This document shows positions 40,442 to 50,975 of a stretch of 64,000 nt of DNA, piece after piece. The position numbers and the translations under genes are program-made. Under the pieces are notes generated by a model. The model ran no database searches, was not told the origin of the DNA, and was given only the letters and a program-made list of their open reading frames with translations. The DNA comes from an uncultured Bacillaceae bacterium. GTDB lineage: Bacteria; Bacillota; Bacilli; Bacillales; Bacillaceae_L. Numbering within the stretch: position 1 is the stretch's first letter; each line of letters opens with the position of its first letter. Location: the NCBI GenBank assembly GCA_947497585.1, contig CANMHG010000010.1:84905-148904 (forward strand), in the 5' to 3' direction.

Positions 40442-42331
40442 TTATTGTCCTTCAACAATTTCTGAAAGTTCGGACCAACGCTCAATTAATCGTTCTAGCT
40501 CTTCTGTTTTTTTCTTTTGCTCAGCCATTAGTGTATGGATTTTACCATAATCACTTCCTGCTTTGGCAATATCGGATTCAAGTTGCTCACATTTTTCTTC
40601 TAGGTCAGAAATTTTATCCTCAATTTCAGCCCATTCCTTTTGTTCCATGTAAGTTAATTTTCGTTTCTTTGGACTACTATCTACAGTTTCCTCTTTATCC
40701 ACATTCGTAATTTTAGGAGAAGACTCTTTTACAGTTTGACTCGCCTGCTCAAGGAAATCAGTATAGCTACCGTAGTAATGGCTAGCTAACCCACTTCCTT
40801 TTAGAACAATAAGCTGCTCCGTAATTTTATCTAAGAAATATCGATCATGCGAAACAGTGATCACAACACCCGGAAAGTCCTCTATATAATCTTCAAGTAC
40901 TGTTAGTGTCTGAGTATCCAAGTCATTTGTAGGCTCATCAAGTAATAATACATTGGGTTCAGACATGAGTACCTTTAATAAATATAGTCTTCGTTTTTCC
41001 CCACCAGATAGCTTTCGAATTGGAGTACCATGTGTATGTCCAGGAAATAAAAATCTTTCAAGCATTTGAGAAGCTGAAATCAATTTCCCATCAAGTGTCT
41101 TTATTACTTCAGCCGTTTCCTTGATATATTCAATCATTCTGAGATTATCATTCATATCTTCATTTTCCTGAGTATAATAACCGATTTTGACAGTGGATCC
41201 GACTTCAACTTCACCAGAATCAACCTCTAATCTTCCTGCGAGCATATTTAGAAGTGTCGATTTGCCTGTACCATTGTTACCCACAATCCCAATTCGGTCT
41301 CCTGGTTTAATCAGAAAACTAAAGTCCTTTAATAGGTATTGTCCTCCAAAGCTCTTGGATACACCTTTTAGTTCAAGAACCTTTTTACCTAACCTGCTAC
41401 CTCCGATAGAGATATCTACTTTTTCCTTATCAACAGGACCACTTACCTTATCGAGATCATCAAAACGCTGTATTCTTGCCTTTTGTTTAGTAGTACGAGC
41501 CTTTGCACCTCTTCGAATCCAAGCTAATTCTCTTCGATAGAGATTTTGTCTCTTTGCTTCACTGGCAAGTTCCTGCTCTTCTCGAACTGCTTTTGCTTCT
41601 AAAAAGTCCCCGTAATTTCCTGTATAACTATATAAAGACCCCTCATCAAGCTCTAAAATACGATTTGTCACCCTGTCTAAGAAGTAACGGTCATGGGTAA
41701 CTAAAAGTAGTGCACCATTGTACCTTGATAAGTATTCTTCTAACCATTTAATTGTTTCATAATCTAAATGGTTGGTTGGCTCGTCCAAGATTAATAAATC
41801 TGGTGTTTCAATTAAACATTGGGCTAAAGCTACCCGCTTCTTCTGACCACCAGACAGTTCTCCAACAAACCGATCAAAATCATGGATTCCCAATTTCGTA
41901 AGAACAGCCTTAGCATTAGAGTTAGCTTCCCAGGCATTACTAGCATCCATTCTTTGCTGAACTTGATAAAGACTTTCTTGCACTTTCGGATTTGATGAAT
42001 CCTTTTCTAATTGTAGCAATACCTCTTCATATTCTTTAAGGAGACGAATTAATGGAGTATTCCCGTGGAACACTTGCTCTAAAACTGTCTTTTTCTCGAC
42101 AAAGTCAGGTTGCTGAGGTAAGTAACTAATCGTAAATCCTTTTGAACTAGATATACTTCCCGCATCCGCTTCTTCAACACCTGCAATGATTTTTAAGAAT
42201 GTTGATTTTCCTGTACCATTTACACCGATTACTCCAATTCGCTCATTGTCCGTAATACTGCAGGACAATCCCTCAAATAACTGCTTTTCAGCATAGCTCT
42301 TTGAAAGGTTTTCAATTGTTATCATTTTCAT
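40442..42331 (-). CDS. yfmR: ABC-F ATPase (YfmR/Uup-like)
   Basis: 629 residues from the ATG at 42331, which overlaps the ypgQ stop (ATGA); an ATG 15 bases earlier is possible. Two ABC domains with GVNGTGKST and GNNGTGKST Walker A, LSGGQKKR and LSGGEKRR signatures, LILDEPTNHLD and LLLDEPTNDLD Walker B, an ABC-F linker (RRELAWIRRGAKART), and a C-terminal coiled coil (about 560-625). Binds the ribosomal E site; YfmR helps translation of proline-rich stretches. Confidence 0.93.
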   Translation of the reverse strand: MKMITIENLSKSYAEKQLFEGLSCSITDNERIGVIGVNGTGKSTFLKIIAGVEEADAGSISSSKGFTISYLPQQPDFVEKKTVLEQVFHGNTPLIRLLKEYEEVLLQLEKDSSNPKVQESLYQVQQRMDASNAWEANSNAKAVLTKLGIHDFDRFVGELSGGQKKRVALAQCLIETPDLLILDEPTNHLDYETIKWLEEYLSRYNGALLLVTHDRYFLDRVTNRILELDEGSLYSYTGNYGDFLEAKAVREEQELASEAKRQNLYRRELAWIRRGAKARTTKQKARIQRFDDLDKVSGPVDKEKVDISIGGSRLGKKVLELKGVSKSFGGQYLLKDFSFLIKPGDRIGIVGNNGTGKSTLLNMLAGRLEVDSGEVEVGSTVKIGYYTQENEDMNDNLRMIEYIKETAEVIKTLDGKLISASQMLERFLFPGHTHGTPIRKLSGGEKRRLYLLKVLMSEPNVLLLDEPTNDLDTQTLTVLEDYIEDFPGVVITVSHDRYFLDKITEQLIVLKGSGLASHYYGSYTDFLEQASQTVKESSPKITNVDKEETVDSSPKKRKLTYMEQKEWAEIEDKISDLEEKCEQLESDIAKAGSDYGKIHTLMAEQKKKTEELERLIERWSELSEIVEGQ

Positions 42332-42975
42332 TTCTTTCCATTCCATTCTTTGTAAAATTGATCTAAATACTCTTCCATAAATTGATGTCTTCCTTCAGCC
42401 ATCTGTTTAGCTGACTTGGTATTCATTAGCTTTGAAAGCTTTAATAATTTTTCGTAAAAATGGTTGATAGCCGTACTCTTCCCATTTCTATACTCTTCCT
42501 TTGTCATACTTTCACGTACTTCAATAGTAGGGTCATAGATTAAGCTTCCGCGTGAACCCGCGTACGCAAAAGTTCTTGCAATTCCTATTGCCCCTAATGC
42601 ATCTAGCCTATCGGCATCCTGAACAATCTTCCCTTCAATGGTTTGAAGTGGTACATTGTTCCCTCCCTTAAAGGACATGTTTTTAATAATTTCAATAATA
42701 TGATTAACATCTTCGCTTGAGACAGTTAAATTGGTAAGCCAATTCTCAATTTGCTTAATTCCTTCTTCTTCATTCTTTATAAGCTTATCATCCGCTACAT
42801 CATGTAATAAAGCAGCCAACTCTACAACAAATTGATTTGCACTTTCTTTAACTGCAAGTTCGATTGCTGTGTTTCTTACGCGAACAATGTGCCACCAATC
42901 ATGACCACTATGATCATTCTCTAATAACTCCTTAACATAATTCTCAGTTTGCAATATAATCTCATTTGCTTCCAT
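42328..42975 (-). CDS. ypgQ: HD-domain hydrolase (YpgQ)
   Basis: 215 residues with the HD metal site: HSGHDWWHIVRV, LLHDVADDK (HD), and DADRLDALGAIG. B. subtilis YpgQ is a Mn/Ni-dependent nucleotide pyrophosphohydrolase, including dNTPs. Coupled to the ABC-F gene by a 4-base overlap. No signal or TM. Confidence 0.9.
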   Translation of the reverse strand: MEANEIILQTENYVKELLENDHSGHDWWHIVRVRNTAIELAVKESANQFVVELAALLHDVADDKLIKNEEEGIKQIENWLTNLTVSSEDVNHIIEIIKNMSFKGGNNVPLQTIEGKIVQDADRLDALGAIGIARTFAYAGSRGSLIYDPTIEVRESMTKEEYRNGKSTAINHFYEKLLKLSKLMNTKSAKQMAEGRHQFMEEYLDQFYKEWNGKK

Positions 42976-43112
42976 CTATTTGACCTCTCTTTAGTTGTTA
43001 CTCTATTTTAACATGGAATATAGGCGAATGTGGATTTCATAAATCACTAATTGCCAAAAGTGAAGGTGAACATATAATGAATGATAGCAAATATTTATTA
43101 AAGAGGAAAAAA

Positions 43113-43130
43113 GCTAGGTAAATACCTAGC
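43113..43130 (-). terminator. Terminator on minus beyond a plus-strand gene
   Basis: GCTAGGT-AAAT-ACCTAGC, followed on minus by TTTTTTC. It could stop transcripts from the 43403-44578 genes after they run antisense across 43149-43400; on plus it forms a 5'-UTR hairpin. Confidence 0.6.
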
Positions 43131-43148
43131 ATGATAGAGGGTGGAACT

Positions 43149-43400
43149 ATGAAAAATAATCAATATTTTTTTAATCGGCGAGAAATAGGAACAGCCTGGC
43201 ATGGTAGGCACGTCATTTTAATTAGATGTAACGTTTATACTAATCAATTTATACAACTAGATAAAAGTCTTCATGCACCTACAGAACCAGCTCATTCTAA
43301 TTGTGCAGAAACACTGGCTCAATACTTTAGTATTGGTTATGAATTAATAGGGGTAAACGCATTATCACAAAGTGAAGTTTTATATGTACTTAGAAAATAG
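43149..43400 (+). CDS. Hypothetical 83-aa protein
   Basis: ATG at 43149 with GAGGGTGG upstream. Small soluble protein (RREIGTAWHGRHVILIRCNVYTNQF) with two cysteines; no family recognised. Its 3' end is 2 bases from the converging gene with no terminator between. Confidence 0.65.
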   Translation: MKNNQYFFNRREIGTAWHGRHVILIRCNVYTNQFIQLDKSLHAPTEPAHSNCAETLAQYFSIGYELIGVNALSQSEVLYVLRK

Positions 43401-43402
43401 TA

Positions 43403-43705
43403 CTAATCAAATCGTTTTGTTTCTATATTATCAATGATTTCTTCTAATTCGGTGAAAAAATTTAACTGAAGTGGTGCAGGTAATTGATCCATCATTTCTA
43501 TAATTTCGGGAATTTCCTCAGCTTCTTCAACCGTTCTTGGACGGGGCTCATACGTATTGATCCACTCTTTGAGTTTTTCGACATAAAGATAAAAGTTTCT
43601 CTCAAACCTTTCTGCCCAATCTGCCCCTTCATCTCCAGTTGTTTTGCCCATCATCTCCCAATCCTTCAGCATTGTTTGATATAGAGCCTGAACTTCACGA
43701 AACAC
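43403..43705 (-). CDS. Hypothetical acidic helical protein (100 aa)
   Basis: Predicted all-helical (LYQTMLKDWEMMGKTTGDEGADW, RTVEEAEEIPEIIEMMDQL). No motif known to me. It starts 30 bases after the degV-like gene, so probably the same operon. Confidence 0.7.
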   Translation of the reverse strand: MFREVQALYQTMLKDWEMMGKTTGDEGADWAERFERNFYLYVEKLKEWINTYEPRPRTVEEAEEIPEIIEMMDQLPAPLQLNFFTELEEIIDNIETKRFD

Positions 43706-43735
43706 ATAACCACCACTTTCTTATAAAAATATTGT

Positions 43736-44578
43736 TTACTTATAAAACCAACTAATACCCAGTGTATCTTCACCTGCGTGGACACCAATTGCAGTACCTA
43801 GTGGGTATATTCTAATCTTTAATTTGTTGGAAAATTGTTTAATCTCTTCTTTCAAGTCTCTTGCCTTATCATCGTTTAAACCAAATAAAATATAAATTTC
43901 ATCGATGTCCTTATCATTTAATGTTTTTTTAAGAAGCTGAATTATCCGAGCTGTAGCTTTTTTTTCTGACCTTACCTTCTCCACCACAGATAGCGCACCA
44001 TCAGTAATTGATATGATAGGTTTTATACTTAACATACTCCCTAGAAAAAATTGAGCACTATTCATTCTGCCGCTTCGATGTAATTGCTCTAAACTACCAA
44101 TTAATACATAGGTCTCATTTCTATCTGCCATTGCTGTAAGGTAACTTGTAATCTCATTAATATCCTTGCCACCTTCTAATAGTCGAATACCTTCTCTAAT
44201 TAAAACACCCATCGGGTAAGTTAAAATTTTTGAGTCAATAACAGTGACGGGAATATCTACAAGGTTAGCAGCCTGCTGAGCGGATGATAGCGTCCCACTG
44301 AGTTTACCAGATAAATGGATTGAGAAAATATGATCAAAGTCTTTACTCAAACGATTATATAACTGGGCGAACTTTCCAGCTGGTGGTTGAGATGTTTTAG
44401 GAACAGATTGAGAGGTTCTAAGCTTATTGTAAAACTGCTCAGGTGTTATTGTTACACTATCTAAATATTCCTCTTCCTCAAAAAAGATTGTGATTGGTTC
44501 AACAAACACATCTGGTCGATTTTGAATAGCTTCGTCTAGCCATACAGAGCTATCTGTTACCCATGCTACACGTTTCAT
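43736..44578 (-). CDS. DegV family fatty-acid-binding protein, second copy
   Basis: 280 residues from the ATG at 44578 with AGGAGGG upstream. WVTDSSVWLDE, KTSQPPAGKFAQLY, IHLSGKLSGTLSSA, VIDSKILTYPMG and the ending HAGEDTLGISWFYK are DegV/FakB hallmarks. Clearly diverged from the copy at 7915-8757. Probably delivers fatty acids to FakA. Confidence 0.92.
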   Translation of the reverse strand: MKRVAWVTDSSVWLDEAIQNRPDVFVEPITIFFEEEEYLDSVTITPEQFYNKLRTSQSVPKTSQPPAGKFAQLYNRLSKDFDHIFSIHLSGKLSGTLSSAQQAANLVDIPVTVIDSKILTYPMGVLIREGIRLLEGGKDINEITSYLTAMADRNETYVLIGSLEQLHRSGRMNSAQFFLGSMLSIKPIISITDGALSVVEKVRSEKKATARIIQLLKKTLNDKDIDEIYILFGLNDDKARDLKEEIKQFSNKLKIRIYPLGTAIGVHAGEDTLGISWFYK

Positions 44579-44681
44579 AATCACCCTCCTAATAACTAGT
44601 ACTCTACTATAATAATACTACTAATTGCGAGAAAACTATGACAATTATCCAGACCTTTTTAAAAACAACATTCCACAGTTA

Positions 44682-44712
44682 AAAACACGGCAGGAAATCC
44701 CCACCGTGTTTT
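44682..44712 (-). terminator. Terminator
   Basis: AAAACACGG-13 nt-CCGTGTTTT just downstream of the 44721 gene (minus). Confidence 0.78.
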
Positions 44713-44720
44713 GATCACTG

Positions 44721-45248
44721 TTATTTCACTTTACTAATCATGTTAAGGCTGTTAAGAGTTGTTAAAATATAGGAAACCAATTCAACCAAATCATCCATAT
44801 GGTCTTCATTAATCCTACGATCAAAAGAGAGCATGATTGTATTCTTATAAATGTTAGATTTTCCATAAACATATGAGATTTGTTGACTGATGCCTCGTTC
44901 GGTTCCCCAAATCCCAACTAGCTCCTGCTCAATCTCCTTACATTGAACATCTGGATTTTTCATCTCCATCGTAAAGATAATCTCTAAAGTACAGCCTAAT
45001 GTTGCATTTTGAGTACTTAACAACTCTCCAGAAAGACTGTGTAAATCTGCATGAATTCTGAGTGTTGCTCCTTTTAGTGAAGTACTATGCTCAGAGCTAC
45101 GGAAACTGATTTCATAGGACCTCGACATTTTTGCTAAATCAACAAGATCTTTCCTGTCTATAACTTGAATAGTCCCTGAAAGATCCAGGTCATAGATTTC
45201 ACCTTCAATTACAACTTTTAAATTATCAAACACTGTCGGGTCAAACAT
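44721..45248 (-). CDS. Conserved hypothetical 175-aa protein
   Basis: Soluble, beta-rich, no signal peptide (FDNLKVVIEGEIYDLDLSGTIQVIDR). Two Cys (GCTLEI, VQCKEIEQ). No family recognised. Starts 23 bases after fhs with GGGTGG, so read from the fhs transcript. Confidence 0.72.
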   Translation of the reverse strand: MFDPTVFDNLKVVIEGEIYDLDLSGTIQVIDRKDLVDLAKMSRSYEISFRSSEHSTSLKGATLRIHADLHSLSGELLSTQNATLGCTLEIIFTMEMKNPDVQCKEIEQELVGIWGTERGISQQISYVYGKSNIYKNTIMLSFDRRINEDHMDDLVELVSYILTTLNSLNMISKVK

Positions 45249-45271
45249 GATCCACCCTCATCTATCTAACC

Positions 45272-46963
45272 TTAGAATAAGCCTTGTGCTTTTCCATCCT
45301 CATCTACATCCATATTTAATGCAGCAGGCTGTTTTGGTAACCCTGGCATTGTCATAACATCACCTGTGAGCGCAACTATAAATCCTGCTCCAATTGATGG
45401 TTTGAGTTCTCTAATCGTAATTGTAAAGTCTCTAGGTCTTCCTAATAGTGCCGGGTTGTCTGAGAAGGAATATTGTGTCTTTGCCATACAAATTGGAAGG
45501 TTGCCCCAGCCTTCCCCCTCAAAAGCAGCCATTTGGTTTTTTGCCTTTGTAGAGAATTCTACACCCGCTGCTCCATACACCTTTGTTGCAATGGTTCTAA
45601 TCTTGTTCTCAATTGAGTCAGATAAATCATATAAAGGAGCAAAGTTATTTTCACCTTTTTCAATCTCTGAAATCAACTTAGAAGCAAGGTCCAATCCACC
45701 TTCGCCACCTTTTTCCCATACTTCAGATAGAGAAACCGGATAATTGTTGTTTTCGCACCATTTAATGATTGCATCAATTTCTTCATTTGTATCAGTAATA
45801 AAACGATTCACTGCAACCACGAATGGTAAGCCAAAAGCTTGAATGGTTTCAATATGTTTTTGTAGATTTTCCATTCCTTTATTAAGCGCTTCAACATTTT
45901 CTTCTTTTAAATTATTTTTCGGAACTCCACCATGCATTTTCAATGCACGAATGGTAGCAACGATTACAACTGCTTCTGGTTTAATTTGAGAAGTTCTTGC
46001 TTTAATATTAAGGAATTTTTCAGCACCTAAATCTGCACCAAAACCTGCTTCAGTAATGACGTATTCACCTAATTTCGCTGCCATTTTAGTAGCGATTACA
46101 CTATTACAACCATGAGCAATATTTGCAAAAGGACCACCATGAATAATAGCTGGCGTGTGCTCTAGAGTTTGAACTAGGTTTGGCTTAATAGCTTCCTTCA
46201 ATAATAAAGTTAGTGCACCTTCTACCCCGAGATCCCCAACAGTAACAGGCTTTTTGTCATAGTTATAAGCCACTACAATTCTTGCAATTCTTTTCTTTAG
46301 ATCCTGTACATCTGTTGCTAAACAGAAAATAGCCATTATCTCTGAAGCTACAGTAATATCAAATCCATCCTCACGAGGTACACCTTGTATTGGACCGCCT
46401 AATCCCACGATTACATTTCGTAACGCACGATCATTTAAATCTACTACTCGTTTCCAAACAACTCGTCTAGCATCAATATTCAATTGATTACCTTGATGAA
46501 TATGATTATCTAAAAGTGCTGCAAGTGCATTATTTGCAGTTGTGATTGCATGTAGATCACCAGTAAAGTGGAGGTTGATATCTTCCATTGGAAGTACTTG
46601 AGAATAGCCACCACCTGTTGCCCCACCCTTGATTCCCATTGTTGGTCCAAGAGAAGGCTCACGCATTGCCACTATCGCCTTTTTACCAAGCTTATTAAAC
46701 GCCTGACCTAGTCCCACAGTAACCGTTGATTTTCCTTCACCAGCCGGTGTAGGACTTATCGCAGTAACTAAGATAACTTTACCATCTTGTTTTGTTTCTA
46801 AACGCTTAAGAATATCTAGAGATAATTTAGCCTTGTAGTGTCCATAAGGCTCTAATTCCTCCGTCTTTATATCCAACTCATTGGCGATTTTAGTAATCGC
46901 TTTCATTTCCGCTTGTTGAGCTATTTCAATATCCGATTTAACATTCGTTGAAGTATTCATCAT
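45272..46963 (-). CDS. fhs: Formate-tetrahydrofolate ligase
   Basis: 563 residues. It makes 10-formyl-THF from formate, THF and ATP. P-loop [17 protein letters not shown] (about 72-88), [24 protein letters not shown], and [13 protein letters not shown] near the end are typical. ATG pair with AGGGGG upstream. With dfrA and thyA it belongs to one-carbon metabolism, although not linked as an operon. Confidence 0.97.
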   Translation of the reverse strand: MMNTSTNVKSDIEIAQQAEMKAITKIANELDIKTEELEPYGHYKAKLSLDILKRLETKQDGKVILVTAISPTPAGEGKSTVTVGLGQAFNKLGKKAIVAMREPSLGPTMGIKGGATGGGYSQVLPMEDINLHFTGDLHAITTANNALAALLDNHIHQGNQLNIDARRVVWKRVVDLNDRALRNVIVGLGGPIQGVPREDGFDITVASEIMAIFCLATDVQDLKKRIARIVVAYNYDKKPVTVGDLGVEGALTLLLKEAIKPNLVQTLEHTPAIIHGGPFANIAHGCNSVIATKMAAKLGEYVITEAGFGADLGAEKFLNIKARTSQIKPEAVVIVATIRALKMHGGVPKNNLKEENVEALNKGMENLQKHIETIQAFGLPFVVAVNRFITDTNEEIDAIIKWCENNNYPVSLSEVWEKGGEGGLDLASKLISEIEKGENNFAPLYDLSDSIENKIRTIATKVYGAAGVEFSTKAKNQMAAFEGEGWGNLPICMAKTQYSFSDNPALLGRPRDFTITIRELKPSIGAGFIVALTGDVMTMPGLPKQPAALNMDVDEDGKAQGLF

Positions 46964-47155
46964 AAGCCCCCTTTAATAGTCATAGTATGTATTTAGCCTT
47001 CATTGTTCACAACTTGTATTGTAACATTTAATGTATATCCCCTCTATATATTTACCATAAAAATATCTGAATTTTTTTAGTCATAATGATAGAATTACTA
47101 TATATATTCTACTAACTAATTGAAATATTATTTATGAATACGGGGAGGATTTCCA

Positions 47156-48064
47156 TTGCCAATTACCGTTCCAAATAATTTACCTGCAAAAGAAATACTT
47201 GAGAAAGAAAATATCTTTATCATGGACGAAACAAGGGCCTTTACTCAAGATATTCGACCATTGAACATTGTGATCTTAAATATTATGCCTAATAAGGAAA
47301 AAACGGAAACACAACTCCTCCGTTTGTTAGGTAATACCCCGTTGCAAGTACATATTACCCTCATTAGTCCTGAAACCTATGAACCTAAAACAACATCAAG
47401 AAATCACTTACAGCAATTTTACACAACCTTTTCTGATATTAAGGAGAAAAAGTTTGACGGCATGATTATTACAGGTGCTCCAATTGAACACTTGGAATTT
47501 GAAGATGTTGCTTATTGGAAGGAATTACAGGCCATTCTAAATTGGACAAAAACAAATGTTACTTCTACTCTTCATATTTGCTGGGGAGCACAGGCTGCAC
47601 TCTATCACCATTATGGCATCAGGAAATATAGTCTGGATAAGAAGTGCTCTGGGGTATTCGCTCACAGGGTTCAACGAAAAGATAGCAAATTAGTTAGAGG
47701 TTTTGATGATATCTATAATGTCCCACATTCTCGGTTTACTGATTTACTTCAAGAGGATATACTCAATCATCCAGAACTTGACCTGTTATCAATATCAGAT
47801 GAGGCAGGAGTATGTCTTGTATCCACAAAAGATGGAAAACAAATTTTCCTCACCGGTCACCCTGAATACGATATCACAACACTTGATGAGGAATTTAAAC
47901 GAGATAGAGAGTTAAAATTGGAAGTTGAGATTCCACGTCATTATTACGTGAATAACGATCCATCACTTACTCCACTTCATACATGGAAATCTCATGCAAA
48001 CCTTTTATTTTCCAATTGGTTGAACTATTATGTTTATCAGGAAACTCCTTATTATTGGGAGTGA
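47156..48064 (+). CDS. metA: Homoserine O-acyltransferase (predicted acetyl-CoA type)
   Basis: 302 residues, TTG start with GGGGAGG upstream. Catalytic Cys142 in [12 protein letters not shown], and His/Glu in TGHPEYD. Residue 111 in [12 protein letters not shown] is Glu. In characterised MetA proteins Glu111 gives acetyl-CoA use and Gly gives succinyl-CoA, so this is likely an O-acetyltransferase as in Bacillus cereus. First step of methionine branch; monocistronic. No SAM riboswitch is visible upstream. Confidence 0.93.
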   Translation: MPITVPNNLPAKEILEKENIFIMDETRAFTQDIRPLNIVILNIMPNKEKTETQLLRLLGNTPLQVHITLISPETYEPKTTSRNHLQQFYTTFSDIKEKKFDGMIITGAPIEHLEFEDVAYWKELQAILNWTKTNVTSTLHICWGAQAALYHHYGIRKYSLDKKCSGVFAHRVQRKDSKLVRGFDDIYNVPHSRFTDLLQEDILNHPELDLLSISDEAGVCLVSTKDGKQIFLTGHPEYDITTLDEEFKRDRELKLEVEIPRHYYVNNDPSLTPLHTWKSHANLLFSNWLNYYVYQETPYYWE

Positions 48065-48085
48065 GAAGAGTGAAAAGCTTCTCAC
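48061..48085 (+). terminator. Terminator of metA
   Basis: GTGAGAAG-9 nt-CTTCTCAC overlapping the stop codon, moderate T content after it. Beyond it, TTATTCGG (about 48093) and CCGAATAA (about 48137) could also pair. Confidence 0.6.
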
Positions 48086-48194
48086 TTCTAATTATTCGGA
48101 AAGGTTGAGGTAGGGGTAGCAGATACCTGTCCGAATCCGAATAAGTGAGATCCTTTTAATTCTTATTGTTGCTGTTTAAATTAAAAACAGCCCA

Positions 48195-49424
48195 TTAAGC
48201 AACGGACTGTTTTCTTGATTTAGCTAAATGTATCAATTCAATAACAATTACAATCAGTAATAGCCACCATAATGCAATATAGACACCTAAAAGTATAAAG
48301 TTGATCCACCATTTCTTAAAACGTAATTTATGTGCAAGTACTGGTTGAACTCCTATTCCTAATTTAAATCTTGGAAGCATGAAATAGAACATTGCTACAA
48401 TTAATCCTGTAATGATATAACCATTACCTACTTCAGTTTCTTCCACCAATTCATCAGATGCTAATACTTTCTCAGTAACCCTAGTTTCTGCAGCAGTTTT
48501 AGTATTAGTTGATTCTTTCACTGTAGAGGTAGAATTATCAGTTTTATCTGTTTCTGTTGTATCTTTACTTACTACTTCAGTTCCATCCTTATTATCTTCC
48601 TCTGTAGTTTCATCCTCAGTTAATGTATCGGTTTCAGTAGTTGATTCCTTAGTAGTAGTTGCTACTGGTTTATTAGACTCATACATACCCATATAGTTAG
48701 TTGTTGCAAAACTCATAGCAGCTATTATACGATCCTCATATTTGTATGTCCCATAGTCATAGAAATCTTCAACAAAGCCAGCTTTAGTGATTTCTTCTTG
48801 ATGTAATTTACCATCTACAAATACCCATGCTAATAAACGATCGTACTTATCAAATAAGTCCCCACCATCAGTTTCTAGTTTAATTGTACCTTGCTTTAAG
48901 AAATTACAAGTAAATTCACTAGCTTCCTTACCAAAAGGTTCTTTCTGAGTAGTACTTTCTGGTGTATCAATATAGAGGAAACGAGTTTTGTATATTGTAC
49001 CATTAATTTTAAAGTTAGCCGTATCACCGTCTGTACATTTCTCTAGAGTTGCAGTATACGTTTTATCCATTTCTAAAGCAGCACTTGGTTTAGGTGCTGG
49101 AGTAGTAGATGCAGGTGTTTCCTTTGGTGTTGATTTTGTAGTAGACGAAGGGAAAGAATAACCTTCTAAATCTACTGTGTCAGGTGATAAAAAAGCTTTA
49201 CATTTTTCATTTGTATTGTTTGCTTTAATTAATGCGATTAGTTCATTCATATTCTTTGCTGATCTAGCCAGTTCAGTAGGTGAATGTAGTAAATAAGCAC
49301 AGTCTGATGACCTGAAATGACCTCCAAGTTCATCTCTTTTACCATTATGAGCAAAAGATTGAGTGGGCAGTAAGATTGATATTAATAGAAAAGTAGAGAT
49401 GAAATAAAGATAAGTGCGTTTCAA
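48195..49424 (-). CDS. Exported staphylococcal-nuclease-fold protein with C-terminal membrane anchor
   Basis: 409 residues: signal peptide about 1-25, HNGKRDELGGHFRS (YHYH-like start), Ser/Thr/Pro linker, SNase domain (about 125-255) with catalytic-type RFLYIDTPES, EPFGKEAS and YDRLLAWV, a ~75-residue Thr/Glu linker, then TM helices (about 340-357 and 378-404). This would hold a DNase at the outer membrane face, suited to DNA scavenging or uptake. Confidence 0.85.
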   Translation of the reverse strand: MKRTYLYFISTFLLISILLPTQSFAHNGKRDELGGHFRSSDCAYLLHSPTELARSAKNMNELIALIKANNTNEKCKAFLSPDTVDLEGYSFPSSTTKSTPKETPASTTPAPKPSAALEMDKTYTATLEKCTDGDTANFKINGTIYKTRFLYIDTPESTTQKEPFGKEASEFTCNFLKQGTIKLETDGGDLFDKYDRLLAWVFVDGKLHQEEITKAGFVEDFYDYGTYKYEDRIIAAMSFATTNYMGMYESNKPVATTTKESTTETDTLTEDETTEEDNKDGTEVVSKDTTETDKTDNSTSTVKESTNTKTAAETRVTEKVLASDELVEETEVGNGYIITGLIVAMFYFMLPRFKLGIGVQPVLAHKLRFKKWWINFILLGVYIALWWLLLIVIVIELIHLAKSRKQSVA

Positions 49425-49550
49425 TAATGTTCCTCCTTATAAGATAAATAAATCCAAATCAATATTAACATAGATTCCATTTTATTGGTAAAAAACTTAT
49501 CAAACATGTGTATAGGTTAAACCAAGAACTTTAGTTGTTCAACCACAAAA

Positions 49551-49587
49551 AAAATAGAAACCCTTATGCTTAAAGGGTTTCTATTTT
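49551..49587. terminator. Terminator of AIM24 gene
   Basis: AAAATAGAAACCCTT-7 nt-AAGGGTTTCTATTTT, 15-bp stem. Confidence 0.86.
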
Positions 49588-49593
49588 TTCTTG

Positions 49594-50286
49594 CTATTGC
49601 TGTTGTGCCAAATATACTTCCTCAAACGGTTGAACCACAACAAAGCCTTCACCAGCAAATTTCATTTGGATGGACTCTCCACTACCACGTCCAAAAAATG
49701 TTTTTAACGTGATATCAGTAACAAATTCAGGTTGAAGACTGCCTGACCAAGCCACAGTTGCATTCGGGTCAGTTATAACTGGATTATCAGGAGTTACTAG
49801 TAGAGTCAAAGGTTCATAATGAGAAGTAATGGCTACCATTCCTGCACCATCAAGTTTAACGTTAAACAATCCACCTGCCATCATTCCTGCTACACGTCTC
49901 ATCATTTTTATATCCCAATCAAGAGATGTTTCAAAAGCTAATAAATCATTGCCATTTACATAGATGGAATCATTATTTAGGTGTAGGATTGAGATTTTCT
50001 TCCCTTGATCAGCTAAGTATAGTTTTCCGTTACCATTCGCTTTCATCAGTGAAGTTCCTTCTCCTGTTAGTGCTTTCTTAAATAACTTTCCAAGACCATG
50101 TTCAAGGATCCCTTCTCGTTCAAACTTTATTTGGCCACGGTAGGAGACCATTGACCCCATTTTCGCCCAAACTTGCCCCGAAAGGTTTACCTCTAACATC
50201 CTCGGTGTTTCAAGTTCAAAAAAACCTTCACCTTTGTCTTGTTGTTTCGTTTGTTTTATAAACTCCTCAATTGAATATCTACTCAT
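49594..50286 (-). CDS. AIM24 family protein
   Basis: 230 residues from the ATG at 50286 with AAAGGATG upstream; the frame extends to 50322 across the preceding stop. Beta-rich trimeric-barrel family: LEVNLSGQVWAKMGSMVSYRGQIKF, FFGRGSGESIQMKF, GFVVVQPFEE. Bacterial role unknown. Located 5 bases after the methyltransferase gene: one operon. Confidence 0.88.
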   Translation of the reverse strand: MSRYSIEEFIKQTKQQDKGEGFFELETPRMLEVNLSGQVWAKMGSMVSYRGQIKFEREGILEHGLGKLFKKALTGEGTSLMKANGNGKLYLADQGKKISILHLNNDSIYVNGNDLLAFETSLDWDIKMMRRVAGMMAGGLFNVKLDGAGMVAITSHYEPLTLLVTPDNPVITDPNATVAWSGSLQPEFVTDITLKTFFGRGSGESIQMKFAGEGFVVVQPFEEVYLAQQQ

Positions 50287-50291
50287 TAAAA

Positions 50292-50975
50292 TCATCCTTT
50301 CTTCTTTAAAATAAATACCCACATAAAGGTTAATGCCTGCTTTAACTCTAGGGGATAGTGATTGATTTTCGAAGGATCAATTGCATTTTTATATACACCC
50401 TGGCCATCAATCACTTCAAAACCATTTTCCATCACTAGTTGCTGAAATTCCCAAGGCATCATTGTATTACAGATAACATCTTCACCATATAATCGTCGAT
50501 ATGCATTTTGTCTAGGTCCAGCAGTTGGCCCTAGTAATCCTACGCATAAGATTCCATTAGGTTTCAAAATTCTGCTACATTCATTTATCGCCTGAAGAGG
50601 GCTGGCTGTCCATTCTAAAGAATTTATCGCCATTATTGCTGAAAAAGTATTGCCTTCAAAGGGTAAAGCCGATAGGTCTGCTTGTTTATAATTTAACCTC
50701 TTACTTTCTAATCTTAACTTTGCTCTTTCAATCATTTCCTTTGAAATATCGACGCCTGTAACATTAAAGCCTTCTCGGTAAAGCTTATACGATCCATATC
50801 CATCCCCACAGCCTGCATCCAAAATGTTCATTTCTGGCTGCAAATATCTTTTTAAGAAAGGAATGATAGTGCTACGACTTCCTTTTTCCCACATATTCTC
50901 AGAGTTTTGATTCCAGAAATCTGCGCGGTTGTCCCACTGCTTTTCAACTTCCTTGTGCCAATTGTTATTTTCCAT
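50292..50975 (-). CDS. Class I SAM-dependent methyltransferase
   Basis: 227 residues with motif I ILDAGCGDGYGSYKL (about 51-65), TGVDISKEMIERA, and motif IV-like AIMAINSLEW. Methyltransf_11-type small-molecule or lipid enzyme; substrate unknown. Transcribed with the AIM24 gene. Confidence 0.87.
   Translation of the reverse strand: MENNNWHKEVEKQWDNRADFWNQNSENMWEKGSRSTIIPFLKRYLQPEMNILDAGCGDGYGSYKLYREGFNVTGVDISKEMIERAKLRLESKRLNYKQADLSALPFEGNTFSAIMAINSLEWTASPLQAINECSRILKPNGILCVGLLGPTAGPRQNAYRRLYGEDVICNTMMPWEFQQLVMENGFEVIDGQGVYKNAIDPSKINHYPLELKQALTFMWVFILKKKG

Noticed and set aside
46964..47155. SAM riboswitch before metA
   Set aside because: No S-box core or terminator/antiterminator pair is visible.
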